A DNA stretch of 64,000 nt, from contig JAOVVO010000324.1 in NCBI GenBank assembly GCA_028564675.1, positions 21,930-85,929 on the forward strand, given 5' to 3'. Positions 13,801-25,900 of this stretch are shown piece by piece; within the stretch, counting starts at the first letter, position 1; each line of letters opens with the position of its first letter. This stretch comes from Onchocerca lupi. Lineage: Eukaryota > Nematoda > Chromadorea > Rhabditida > Onchocercidae. The position numbers and the translations under genes were made by a program. The notes below the pieces were generated by a model. The model had not been told where the DNA came from and made no database searches. It saw nothing but the letters and a program-made list of their open reading frames with translations.

Positions 13801-16800
13801 ATTTTTTATTTAAGTAAGATCAAAATTGTGTCCTAATCTTAAAATCTTTATTTCAGTCAAACAGTAAAGTGGATGATTTCCCAACAATATGTGAACCTCC
13901 ACCTGTTGGTGTTGTAAATGAGGAAAGACGGGGGCCAAAAACGCCACCGGGATCACCGGGGCATGACGCCAATTCGTCGATGCTTTCTTCACGAGGTGTT
14001 GGTTCTGCATCACCTTCAAGTCCTCCACCTCCTCCTCCTATCGATGAAACTGTTGTTTTCTCAGGGGAGGTAAAGCTTATTTTTGTCTAGAAGTTATTGT
14101 TTCATCAAATATATTTGGCTGAACTCCGCTAGATATTAGAATTGGACTGAAATTGATGTTGCATATTTTACTTAGCGGTATTTAGAAAATATGGTTTAGC
14201 AGGTTTTGGTTTTTCAGGGTGGTAAATTAAAAATGGAGGAAACACCCGATTTGATAGCTGAAATGGCAGAACTTACGAAACTCCCACACAATCAACTGGC
14301 AGAATGTTTGGGTGAAGAGTTGCAGAAAGCGATGAAACAAGTTCGAAAATTTAGCTGATTTCAAATTTCTTGGTTTTTTTCAAGTTTTTATAGAAGATCA
14401 TGACTTCTTGATGGACTTTACATACAGTTTTGGTTGGCAGCTTTGAAACTTTTATGTAATTTTGGCACAAACCTTTATTAAGTTTTGCAGAAAACACTGA
14501 AATTATTTTGCTTGTTCAAGATTCCAACTTTTATCTTGTGGGACTAGTGGTATGTTGCAGAAAATGTAAATTGATTTATTCTTTCAGGTTGATCATAAAG
14601 TTTTGTTAGAAACGCTGAAAGATGCTTTGCAAAAAGTTGGCAAGAAGAACGACGATCAGCATGATGGGTATCTCTTTACTTTAAGTACCTCATTTCTGAA
14701 GAATTTAGGTGCACTATTTGTAAAACTCATGTTTTTCTTTTTTTTATTTCTTTTTATCTAACCGCTGTCTACATTTTGTTCATTTTTCATTTTAGACAAA
14801 ATCAGACAGTTTCCAAAGAAGACATACGCATGTATCCGGTAGAAATGGATCTGGAAAGTAATAAAAGTGTCAGTGGAAACGGTGTCTTGTTACCACCTCC
14901 ACCACCTGCACCGCTGACACCACCATCACCAAACATAGTTCCAGCTTTGCCTGTTGGTCTTTCTACTACTCCGGTAGTGATGGCGCCTACCGTTTTGCCA
15001 ACTCCCCCGCCACCTCCACCTTTGGTTATGCTGCACCCTAATACTGCCTCCCAGGTTCTTGTCAGTACGTCAGCAAGAGGAAACGCTCCATCCCTGTATC
15101 CATATTTTCCGCCACCTCCACCTCATCAGCTTACTGCCGATCAAGGTATAAACTTAGGTACGGTTGCTGGGCCTCAAACATCCACTGCTACTGCATCCGT
15201 TATTTTCGCTGGTGTACCATATGCTACTAATCTTGTTGCAACTTCACCGTTAGCGATACCAACAGTTCCATCCTTGAATCTTGTATCACATGCACCAGCA
15301 GCAACAGCGCAGTCTGCAGGTCTGAACTTTTCTCAAGAAACATTTTGTTCGCTTTCTTCTTGCTTTTCATCTGCTATGAAATGATAAAGGCGTAAATTTA
15401 CTTTTCTCGGGCTAAAAGATTTTAATTTTTCTTCTTCAATCTTTCAAATTTCAGGAATGGTTAATTCATTCCAGAATATCCCCACAACACTATCTCATGT
15501 CGCTGTAACTCCTACTGCTTCTACTGCTGCACCGTATACGAATCAAACCCCAGCATTTGCATTATATCCTGGCCCATCTTCTCAACAGTTACCACCGACT
15601 GCTGTTACTTTTTCAGCTGGCAATCATTATCCATCAACAACGCTAGAGCATAACCGTCATTATAGCTCAGCGAACATCAATGTTAGCAATAATAATAGTT
15701 CGACAGTAAAAGTGAGCGATCATCCAGCTGTTATGTTACCACCAACAGTGCTACATCCATATGCCAGTGCTACAAATTACAATATCTCTGGTACCTCGAT
15801 AACGTCATATTCAATACCTACTACTTCTAACACAGCCACAACAGCCGGTGGATCATTGACAACAGCAACAGCTTCCTCTTTGCAACAGCAACTACACTTG
15901 CAGCTCCCAAAACCTTCGGTGGTTTCAAATTCATCGTTTGGTTGTGGACGGCCTCAGACCGGAACCGATACCTATTCGATTGCGGACAGCAGTTGCAATT
16001 TTTCTGAATTAAAAACATCACAAAATCCATATCACTCTCATTGCCAGACAGCAAACTATTCTCCACCGCTCCAACAACATCAACATCAAAAACAACAACG
16101 TGGGAATCCAAATCTGCCAGGAACTTCATCAACTATAGTTGCTGGTGCTGGTACCTTCGGTACACAACATCGGCAACCACAATCGGATGAAAAATCATTC
16201 TCCATGAATTTTTCACTTCTACAACCTCTTCAAATGCAGAATTCGTTGGAATCTCTACCTACATCAAGCAATGCAACATTCAACGGTGGCGAGTTAGGTT
16301 CATCACGGTTTCTTTCATCTGGTACCATTAAAGCAGAACCCGTTTCGGCTGTAGCGTCAAGCTACAATTCTGATCATCTATTACTTGGAAGCGCTGTCAA
16401 TAACACGTCAACAAATTTTGGCAGCTCGAAATCATCTGATGAACCGATTTCAGTGCCATCTAGTCAAAATGTTATTAAAACATTACTTTCTGCATTATCC
16501 ATTCCACAGAGCAGCGACAGCGCTGCCACTGTTACTCCCGGTGTTGTTCCCAATAATTCCACATCAGCACCTGAAACCAGTGACGGAGATCGGGAAGTTG
16601 ATTTTTGTTGGCCACCGGCAAATATAGATGCTCGTTGGTCTCATGAACCTAGTCCATCTATATCCGAAAAGGCAAAAAAAACAATGCTGCACCAGCCGTC
16701 ATCATCCTGCTCTCAGACGACGAATGCTTCACGGATGATGTTCTTCGACCAGCCGGTAAATGTTTATATGTTTGCTGTATTTTTTCATGCTGTGCAATAG

Positions 16801-17426
16801 GTAAAGCCGTTATTGGAAAAGCCGAAAGTTCGCGTTTTATCATCAACGATAACATAGTTGAATTGTTTGTAGCGTTTTCTCTTAAGACAATACTCAAGCA
16901 GATGCTATTTACTTCTACTTCTTTTACGCATCATGTTTTTTGACCAACTTCACAGAAACCTCTTCTTCTCAAGCTTTTAAAAATTGGATGAATTATCAGA
17001 TTTTAAGCACTTTGGCTCCATTTCCAAATTAATGAAATGATCCGTTTATTTATCATTAATAAGAGAAAGGTTCATATTATCTTTTAGGCATCTGCAAATT
17101 CAGCGATATTGCCATCACGTACAGGGACAGCGATGGTACGACCTCGTCCCCCAGTTCCTCCTCCGATCCAGAATCGTATGCCTTTGAATAGGTTACCTAG
17201 AGGACTGCCAGGATCGTCACTGGTTTCAGGACCATTACCAGGTGGGCTGAGAGTGAGACCACTTTTCAGACCTTCTGGACCAACAGCATGTTCATCTTTT
17301 TCCTCTGGGGCAGTCCCACCGTTGAGACCACGAATTACTCCACCTTTCTTCGCCAGACGACAACCTTTTCCACTCAGACCTCTTCCGCCAGGTATGCGCC
17401 CTCCTCGACCACCATTTCTGCGATAG
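10860..17426 (+). CDS. Large proline/serine/threonine-rich protein, unrecognised
   Basis: I do not recognise the family. Ten exons join in frame to 1057 residues: 10860-10952, 11606-11724, 12922-13040, 13345-13607, 13857-14069, 14218-14340, 14588-14667, 14796-15319, 15455-16755 and 17088-17426 (TAG). The N-terminus is basic (RPFRIPRRR, TKRFRLGG) and suggests a nuclear protein. Residues of exons 3-4 look folded (SKPGELFDRILDSM, MERLLGHKMLTGR). Exons 6-7 encode a charged helical stretch (ELTKLPHNQLAECLGEE). The remainder is low-complexity: polyproline runs, then Q/S/T/N-rich sequence, then a Pro/Arg-rich tail (MVRPRPPVPPPIQ, MRPPRPPFLR). The composition recalls RNA-processing scaffolds such as PNUTS, but the PNUTS TFIIS-N domain and CCCH finger are absent, so I give no name. 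Confidence 0.8.
12571..12652. repeat. Near-perfect intronic inverted repeat (hairpin)
   Basis: The left arm 12571-12608 and right arm 12614-12652 are reverse complements over about 38 bases, with two mismatches and one bulge, around a 5-base loop. The central sequence CCAAATTAACAAA reappears as TTTGTTAATTTGG. It sits in the intron between exons 11606-11724 and 12922-13040. It may be a decayed foldback element or a small-RNA precursor-like hairpin. Confidence 0.85.
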
Positions 17427-20400
17427 CATATCTGTAAGTCATGTATTTTTTTATTTATTTGGATACTTGGGTTTATTTAATTTTCAAAAAGAATTTTATT
17501 TAACTAAAAGAATTTTATTTTTTATTTATTTGACTAAAGCTTTCTCAGAATTCTTAAGAAATAGTGTTTGTATGTTTTAGGTATTTTTCAATAATTTAAT
17601 GTCCACTTTTTATTGTTGTTGTATTTGTAATTTCCTTTCTTTTCCTCATCTTTCTCACAAAATCTCGTCAAATTTTCCTTCATCGTATCCAATGTAATAG
17701 CATTGAGACATCATCTCAGTATACTGCAGGAAATCATATGTAGAAAGCCAGACATCAAATTTTTAACAGTTCCATTAACTGATTTTTTCGAGAACATTTT
17801 AATGATTTTTGTCATGAGACTCTTTCAGGAATTGCATACACGGCGGTAATCGGCGTATCATAACGCCATCACCGAAGACGGCCTGCATTAAATGCTTGAA
17901 GGGTAATTGTAATTTACTTATTTTTTTACTAATTTATTCAACTGCTTTCTCCTTTCCAGAAATGCTTACTAGAAAAATGGTATGTGGAATCAGTGAAGTG
18001 CATTCTAGGATGTTGCTCAGAACAAATGTCTCCCGTGATACTTGCAAAATGATCAGCAAAAGAATTTTCTTTTTTTTTCTCACGTCCCCAAGTCTTATTC
18101 TTTTCCTATATAAAATGCATGTATAAATTCATGCCCTATATTTCGTTAGTAATCTCATTTCATAAACTTGTAACGGGTTGCTTCGTTTAATCATGAGATT
18201 TGATTGTTTTTCTGCCTTAGATTGCATTTGGAATTCCTATACTATGTTGTCATTTTGAATTTCGAGACCATTTTTATTCAATAATTCCGGGTTATTTAAA
18301 AACCGGCAAATCCGAAAAAATTTTCAAAATCTCTGAAAATTTCATACATTTCTTCATTATGATAAATGAATAATATGAATATGGTTTGAGAACAATGAAC
18401 TGTAAAATGGGAATTTTCCGGAAGTATTGGGATGCAATGCTTATAAGCGATGGTGTTTCAGGTTAAATAAATAGTGCATACTTCCTATATTTATTATGGT
18501 AGATGTATTTAATTGCAGAAATTAATATTATTGCATCGCTTTATTATATTGAAGTCGTATTTATTATTATTTTAATAATCAGTTTTATTGCCTCAAAGAG
18601 AAAATCTTTAGTTCCTGAACCCTTTATAGTATTTTTCCAAATTGTCTATGCTTACGATTTTGGAATTTATCAAGTTTTATTTGTTAATTTAAGTTTACTT
18701 CCGTTGTTAACAACAGCGAGACATATCAGCTGTGATTTTCTAATTTAACCTTCAATATTTTGGAAAATTGATTCATTTCTCATCTTTGGAAATCAGAATA
18801 CAAAATTTTCACTATCATCGGTATATCAGATCAGCGCGATCTGTTAAATTATCTTAAGATGTCTATTCAGACAGCTTAGTTTTTTTTTTTTTTTTTTCAG
18901 ATGACACGCTTATTCTTATCAGAACTGTAATTTTGTACTCTGATTTTCCTAATCTTTATGATAATATTTATATAAATAAAAATGTAAATGTTCGTTGTTA
19001 AATTCCGCACAATTTTTCAAGCTCTTCACTGATGAATTTGAAATTTATTACAACGTTGCATTCGAAAAAATATATATATATATATATATACTTTTTTTTA
19101 CCTGTGACACAGCATAAAAGTAAACAAGCATACTGAATTTACTGGCCATGCCTACTTTCTGCATTATTCACTTTTACACAATGTTTCAAGTTCTCCGATT
19201 GGTTTGAAATTTTGATACATTGCTGCATTTAAATAAGCGCGTGTTTTTTTTTTTTTTTAGGTATGTTACATATTTAAGAAGTTTAGGGGATTTAAGATTT
19301 TGAACAAACGAACATTTACATTTTCATTTATAAAGAGTAATTGTAATCGACCATGCTTCGTAATTACATAAGAAAGTGAATGGTGTTGCTTGTCATTAGA
19401 GGTATCATGACATTAAACAAGTATTTGCTTAACTGAATATCTGTATTCCGATGAATGATTTCCCTGATTATTTTTATTTATGACACAATTTAGTGAATTT
19501 TAATATCTTTGCAGCGTAGTTGTTTTTGATGTTTCTATTTTAGCATTTTTTTTTCTCATATTTTTGCTTTATTTTAATTTGCGGAAGCTCCAGTGTGTGA
19601 GCTCTTTAAAATTTTAATTACTATCATTTTAAATTATATGTAAACACTCTATATTTTTATTGGCTTCAACGTACGGTGCTTGTATTCTGTTTTCTTTTTA
19701 TTTTGCCAAATTTAGATCCAAGTTTAACTTTAACTCCAACTTGAATTTTTAATAAGTTGTGCGGGAAGTTTGATCTTTCGAGATTGAGGGTATACTATTG
19801 TTTGGTTACTTATAAAAAAGATTTACATTAGATTTAAATTGAGAAATTCACTTTTTTTGTTTTTGACTCACGTTTTTCTTATAACTTGTTCACCGACTTT
19901 AATGAAAAAAGTGCAAGTTGTGTCTGTTGCATTTTTTCGATTTTCATATTTTTAATTTTCTGTTTATCTTCAAATGGTGTTGTTTTATTCGATACCCATT
20001 TTCCAGCTGTATTACGAAATATTAAATCTTGTAAAAAAAAAAAAGAATCTGATTCATTCATTTTAAATCCTTGGCTATTTTCCTCATTTACTACACTAAC
20101 ATTTTACGATCCTTGTTCCAATACTATTGTATACGAAATTAAATGAAATTTCCAGAATTTTCAATATTCATACAAGTTTTATTCTATCTTTGGAGCAAAA
20201 ATCAAAAAATTTGTAATATAAGTTTAAGTAAGAAAAAAAAAAAAATTGTTTCATTAAAATGAATGATCCATTGAAAGTTATGATGTTTTCAACGTATAAC
20301 TTATCAATGTAGCAAAAAATTGAGCTATATATTTTAATTTTCTATTTGAAATTTAATACAATCTATTCATGGTGGATATTATTAATCCATTTTAGAGTCA

Positions 20401-21369
20401 TTATCAGCTTAACTGACTGAGTTTTGGCTATTTTCTTTATTTTTGCAAAGTTTCTTTGAACAAATTAATCAAGATTCGATTATGTAAATTCGATTCATTT
20501 CATAGTTCAAATTATTCGAATTTATATTTTGCTACTAATTGAATACCCGAATTTCAAATCGATAATAATGGTGCAAACCATTTAAGTTTTTCATCGTCTG
20601 ACCACATGAATTATCGATATTGATAGCACTGGTTCACCCGTCCAAAAAATCTGCAGTAATGCTAAACAAGTTTTAATTTTTCAATTCTTGAAAGATTGTT
20701 GCTTGGTGGAAAATAGGTTATCAATCTTTTTGATTTAAATGGAACAATTTAATGGTAAGAATATGAAACTATTCGGTTCCGAGTATCCTGAACGGATATT
20801 TGATTTCACCGCATGAATAGAACGCTTTTATGTGTTGTTATTATAACTATGATGATTCTGATAGCTAACTAAGTTATTTTCACGAAATAATATTCCAAAA
20901 CTTATGGTAAAGTTACTATTCCATAACCATGAGTGATAGTATTGACATTAAGTCGCTTTAAACATTTTGCAAAAAATTTCAGATATTTTGCCTGTTTATT
21001 TGCTTCATTAAGTAAAGCGGAATTCGTGAAACCATCGAAGCATTGAATTGATAAACTCTCACCATGAAATCGGTGATTATCAGAAAATAGATGATATCTT
21101 TTCTGAGTTAGAAATCATTCGTTTCAGTGAAATTTTACGTTGGTGCAGTATCGGCTTCTGTGTGGCCTTATTAGGAAAAACATATGCAGGATGCAGATAA
21201 AGTTGATTCCGCGGGAGTATGTTCAATCTTTTTTCTTTTTTTTTTTTTTTAAGAGAAAAGTGTGGGAATGGAGATGAGTTCCTTTTCTTATGGATTCTTG
21301 ACAACTTCGTAAATCGAGTTGTAAATTGAATGTCATATTTTAAATGACTAGCGCCTAGAAACATATTTC
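17427..21369. other. Intergenic region with a possible extra exon and a dispersed repeat
   Basis: The 3' side of the proline-rich gene. A short segment at 17830-17907 has TTTCAG before it, a GTAATT donor after it and coding-like composition; it may be an alternative terminal exon. A (TA)n tract lies at 19070-19091 inside a dispersed repeat at about 18955-19345. The rest is AT-rich with no supportable gene. Confidence 0.55.
18955..19345 (-). mobile_element. Dispersed repeat, copy 1 (Helitron-associated type)
   Basis: The minus strand reads CGCGCTTATTTAAATGCAGC, then AAATTTCAAACCAATCGG, and later CGAATGCAACGTTG and AACGAACATTTACATTTTTA. The same ordered blocks recur at 45935-46260 and 58600-58810. 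The motif ACGAACATTTACATTTT appears at both outer edges in opposite orientation (18964-18987 and 19308-19335), so this copy has inverted ends. A (TA)n expansion interrupts it. It has no open frame. Confidence 0.7.
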
Positions 21370-21371
21370 AG
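21365..21371 (+). promoter_or_regulatory. Probable trans-splice acceptor of CHTF8
   Basis: ATTTCAG ends at 21371, only 12 bases before the chosen CHTF8 ATG at 21384, and no upstream donor exon is evident. The short leader fits spliced-leader addition. Confidence 0.45.
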
Positions 21372-21383
21372 TGAAATTAACCA

Positions 21384-22004
21384 ATGATTCTTTTGAAAAA
21401 TTTGGAATTTATGTAAGAAAGTTAGGAAACTAACGAATTAATAAATATTTCATCTGTCCCATATGTCTATAATAGAAATAAACAGAAATTTGTTTTTAGA
21501 GATGGTGTTGCAGAGTGGGCGATGATTGAATTACAAGGAACATTAAATTCAAACGGTATATTTGCGGGGCAACGAATTGGTGACTTGAAATGGGAGAATA
21601 AAAGAGTAATGACTTTTTCTTAAGTAAATGAGTTCAAAAGTATATGTTAGGAATCTCTTCCCAAGCATTCCAAATTATATCGCATTTTTAGCACTATCCT
21701 ATTATGTTTAATCTGTAATGCTTTGTGTCGTCAGTTTTTAAAACCTTTCTGAAAAAAAATTATAGTGAAGTGCATTCATAACTTAAATTGTTGTTTGATA
21801 ATAAGTAAATAAAATGAGCAATTGAATATTTTCCCTCTTCAGGCTTTACTTCATATTGGCCATCATATTTTGGAAGGGAAAGAGGTGAAACTTCAAAATC
21901 CGTTGATTGTACTTGCACAAGATGCAGAAAATCAAGGAGCTGTACAAATTGCCGCTGTGATTCGTAAAAAAGTTCAATTCCGTACTCGACCAATGCCTGT
22001 GTGA
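21384..22004 (+). CDS. chtf-8: CHTF8, small subunit of the CTF18-RFC alternative clamp loader
   Basis: Ctf8 pairs with DCC1 and CTF18 in a clamp loader that acts on PCNA at replication forks and supports sister-chromatid cohesion. Three exons give 98 residues: 21384-21412, 21500-21605 and 21843-22004 (TGA). Exon 2 encodes DGVAEWAMIELQGTLN, matching GGLAEWVLMELQGEIE of the human protein. Exon 3 encodes ALLHIGHHILEGKEVKL, matching LIVGHHILYGKIIHL, and ends in VQFRTRPMPV, matching ILFKTRPKPI. The start is inferred from phase: a 29-base first exon (MILLKNLEF) joins in frame and supplies the expected N-terminal beta strand. The family is usually about 120 residues, so this version is compact at the C-terminus. 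Confidence 0.88.
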
Positions 22005-22709
22005 TTGATATAATTTTTATATTCAAATTCACATGATTTTGCCCACTAATTTTTCTGCTTTCTCAAGGATTATAAATCATATTTCCTTCTCGCCAGTTAG
22101 ATTTATATTCTACAGTTATACTCCAAATTCAAAATTTAATGCGTACCGCATCTTCCCAAAATACTTTAGAATAATCAGTTCACTTTATTCGCTTTCCCTT
22201 TCGTTAATACACATAACTAATACCTTCCAATTTAAGAATGAGATTATGACATTTTATTTTTGAAAATTAGACTGAAATGCGACATTCGACCAAAATTAGG
22301 AAGTATATTTTCCTTATATATTTTTCCGAGTTTCTCATATATGGATTTCTCTTCTTGCCATCACACTTATCTCCAATAAATAATGCAGTAAAATCGCACA
22401 AACAATTTCGTTCGCTTTTTATACACACCATAATAACATCATAGAAGAATAGAATTTTTGACACTCAATTAAAAATGCTTTCAATGATAAGGAAAATCGT
22501 TTCAAATTTTAAAAAATGACAGATGTTTTCCACTTACTCTTCCCGAATTTTGATTGCAGATAAAGAATACATAACTGACTGAGACCTAGCTCGATCAGGA
22601 TTTTGACCCGTGCACTATTCCAAAGACACAAATAGGATATACTTAATTTAAGAGAAGCAAAAAATTCTATCACAAAAAAGTAAGTTTATCTGCATAAGTA
22701 TGAAAATGT

Positions 22710-22743
<34 letters not shown>

Positions 22744-22917
22744 AACGAAAGCATTGGAACAAAATATATTTGTTGTCATAATGATGTCTTTGACATATCA
22801 CTATTCTTTGAACAACAAAATAAAACAATATGAAAATTACGAAACCTTACAAAATTTATACAAATTATATTCACTCTGCACATCTTTTTCTACATTGATC
22901 ACTAAACAAACTTCAAT
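22005..22917. other. Convergent intergenic spacer between CHTF8 and EDC4
   Basis: Both flanking genes end here, CHTF8 from the left and EDC4 from the right. It contains 3' untranslated sequence and a run of about 31 A at 22711-22741. I see no gene. Confidence 0.6.
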
Positions 22918-25900
22918 TTATTTCAGCAAATTCGCTGTTAACTGTGATATTAGTCGAGCCCGCCGCTTTAAACTTGCACTTGTATCTGTTCCCATATAGG
23001 CTGAAAGTACATTTAATGGTAAAAAATTTGATCAATGTAATGAAATTTCGGAATTCGAAATAGAATGACGCCACATAATATTTCATCCAAATATTCAAGC
23101 TAGGTAATTCAAATTAATTTATTCAATCAAGTTAATTTATTCAATATAATTGACTGATTTTATTTGAAAGGGATAAGACGTTTTAAATTAAAATTTGCGA
23201 GGTATATTGCATCCCATCTGTATTGCGTTAATATCCGGAAATTATGACTCCTGTGTCACAGTGAGGCAATAATTCATATATATATTTCTCCATCTAATTA
23301 AATTTTAATTGAAAATGAATTTCCACACTTGTCCAGTTGTAATATCTATTAATAATACCCACATACAGTTTCAAACAAATGACACTAATATATGATTCCT
23401 TTGTTTTACCTGTTAAAGCCGTTTGCAGGCGATTTAATACATGACGAAAACTACCAGCAATAGTGGGATCCTTTACTTGCAATACCATTAACACATTCTC
23501 GATATACCTGCAAAATTTTGAAGAAAAAAATCAAATTTAAATTATGAAATTAGCAAGAAAGCTTTGTTAAAATTATCTCAAATAAATGAATTAAACAAAA
23601 TTCGTAATAACTGGTATCCCCGGTACAGTTCAGTAGATCAATAACTAGCATGCAAATCACTACAGTAAGAACTGAATATTCCTCATAATGTTAACTGCTC
23701 AATATAAACTGAAGATTAAACTTTATTGAAAGCATGATAAAGTTTCATCTGAAATTACTCGTACCGTTAAGTTAGTAAGAATAATTTCAGATAAAGGGTT
23801 CAGCTCTATTTTCTCTGTATAAAAAATATGAACCGCTAAAATTAGAGAATGTTTTATACGAGAAAACAATTCCCACCTAAATTTGAGATCCGTTTCTCCC
23901 TCCAATTTTGTTGCCAACTGATTCAACAGACATAACAAAACATGTTGCGGAAGGGGCTGTTCGGCAGTAGCAATTAAGTCTGGATCAACATTATTGCAAA
24001 CAAACATTAGAGCTCCAAAATCTTTTAACATCATTGCCTGCAGAAAAAAAAATTCTTTCTTCAAGTATAAAATCTTTAAAGGATCAAAAATACAACGGAG
24101 TAAAATTAAAAGAACCTCTGGAAGTTAAGGAAAAATATAGAAAGAATTTAGAATTTTTCTAGAATCCCAGAATTAATCTATTTTTAAACATTGAATAAAT
24201 TTCGAAGATCCTCAATATTCGTGCACTATTCACGGTGATTCATATTAAAGCATAATAAATCATATGCAAAATGGCTAATGCAACTAACTGACCAGATTTT
24301 TTGATTTTTGTTTATCTAACTATTTTAGGCAAGTAACATATAAGAGCATAAGAATTACCTCACAACATAAATACCATTTTCTAGGACGGAAAATTAAACT
24401 GACCTTTTCAAATGCTGCAGTGATACGTTGATTTTCGATAAGGTTGATAAGAGCTGATGGATCAGCAGAAGACGAATTGTTTACTATCAGTGGATCAGTG
24501 ACTGTTTGATTTGTTCTTAAAGCACTGGTGCAGAGAGTATGTATTTGCTTCATATACTGGTCCAACCCAGTGCGAAAGTTTTCATTAAGTTGTTGAAATA
24601 GCGATACACAAACATCTTGTAAAATCGGTATCATGGTAGCCATCAATACTTCTCGTATATTGTTAGTAAGCTCTTCCCGAATAACATGTAGATCCATATT
24701 TTGTTGTTGCTAAAATAAATATTATTTATTGATTTTATCTGAGATTTTGAAAGTTTGAATAAAGAGAAAAGAGTGAAAAAGTGTCTAAATCTCTAAATTT
24801 CAATCATTTGAATCCTATCAAATAATTCAATCCTTTTTATTAGAATATGCCGAAGTGTTTTACCAATTTAAAAATCGAAAATTTGAAAAATTCAACCTTG
24901 AAATTATCGATAGTTGTTGCCCGAAGACTTTGAATAACACTGTCCATTTTTAGATCTAATGATGTTTGCATTGCTTCTACTGTTGATGTCCTATTTTCAT
25001 TGATCAAAGATTCCAGTTTCAGGAACAATCTCTCATCACACGATACGATATCCTCGCCTAACAAAATAAATAAAAATAAATTGACCATGAAGTAATCCAA
25101 AATATTTTTTTTCTTCGAGAAAAAATGGAATATTTCAAATCATTCTAACTTCTTTATCCTCCTTAATCTATATTCGTTTTTAATCGTTTATTTTACTCTT
25201 TACCATCTAATTTCCATACTGAAGGAAAAAAAGATATTCATCCGTCACCTACAAATTTAATTATTGAAAAAAAATTGAGCTAAGAAAAGAACTTCAGTAG
25301 GATAGAAGGATTACAATATTTCACTGTATACATATCGAAAAAATAACTTGAAAAACATATTAATATTTTGCCTCCAATCATATAAATATAATTTATCACA
25401 ATAATTATTTTGAATAGTTTTCGTAATGAAGCAATAACAATCACTGGATAATATCTCAAACACACAAAGAAAAAAGATCAAAATACAATTCACCAAATAC
25501 AATTTAGAAAAAAGATGCATGAATAAAAAAATGAATAAAATGAGGTAGAATTATTTAGAAAGAGAAAAAATTTTCGAAACTATTTTTGATTTTTTAAGGA
25601 AGAGCAATTTCAATAAAAATGATTCGGAACACTAAACTTACGTAACTGTCGCATTTGAGCATCTGTTCGATTTCTTTCTTCCTGTAATTTTTTTTCGAAA
25701 TCTTCCGTTTGTTTCTCCAAATTTAGACTTAGTCCTTCCCACTGACGATATAAAGCATCCAGAAGATCCAGATTATTCGATTTTTGTTGCCTTTTATCAC
25801 TGTTTGCTACACCATTTCTGAAAAATATCATAAGAAATTCTGAAAGACTTCAAGATTCTAGATTCAGAGAATTTAATCATGAATTGCAACATAATATTGC

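Noticed and set aside
15827..16132. Minus-strand open frame over the proline-rich gene
   Set aside because: Shadow of the large plus-strand exon 15455-16755.
22540..22640. tRNA-like stretch
   Set aside because: Some B-box-like letters but no cloverleaf can be formed; no tRNA or rRNA gene was found in the window.
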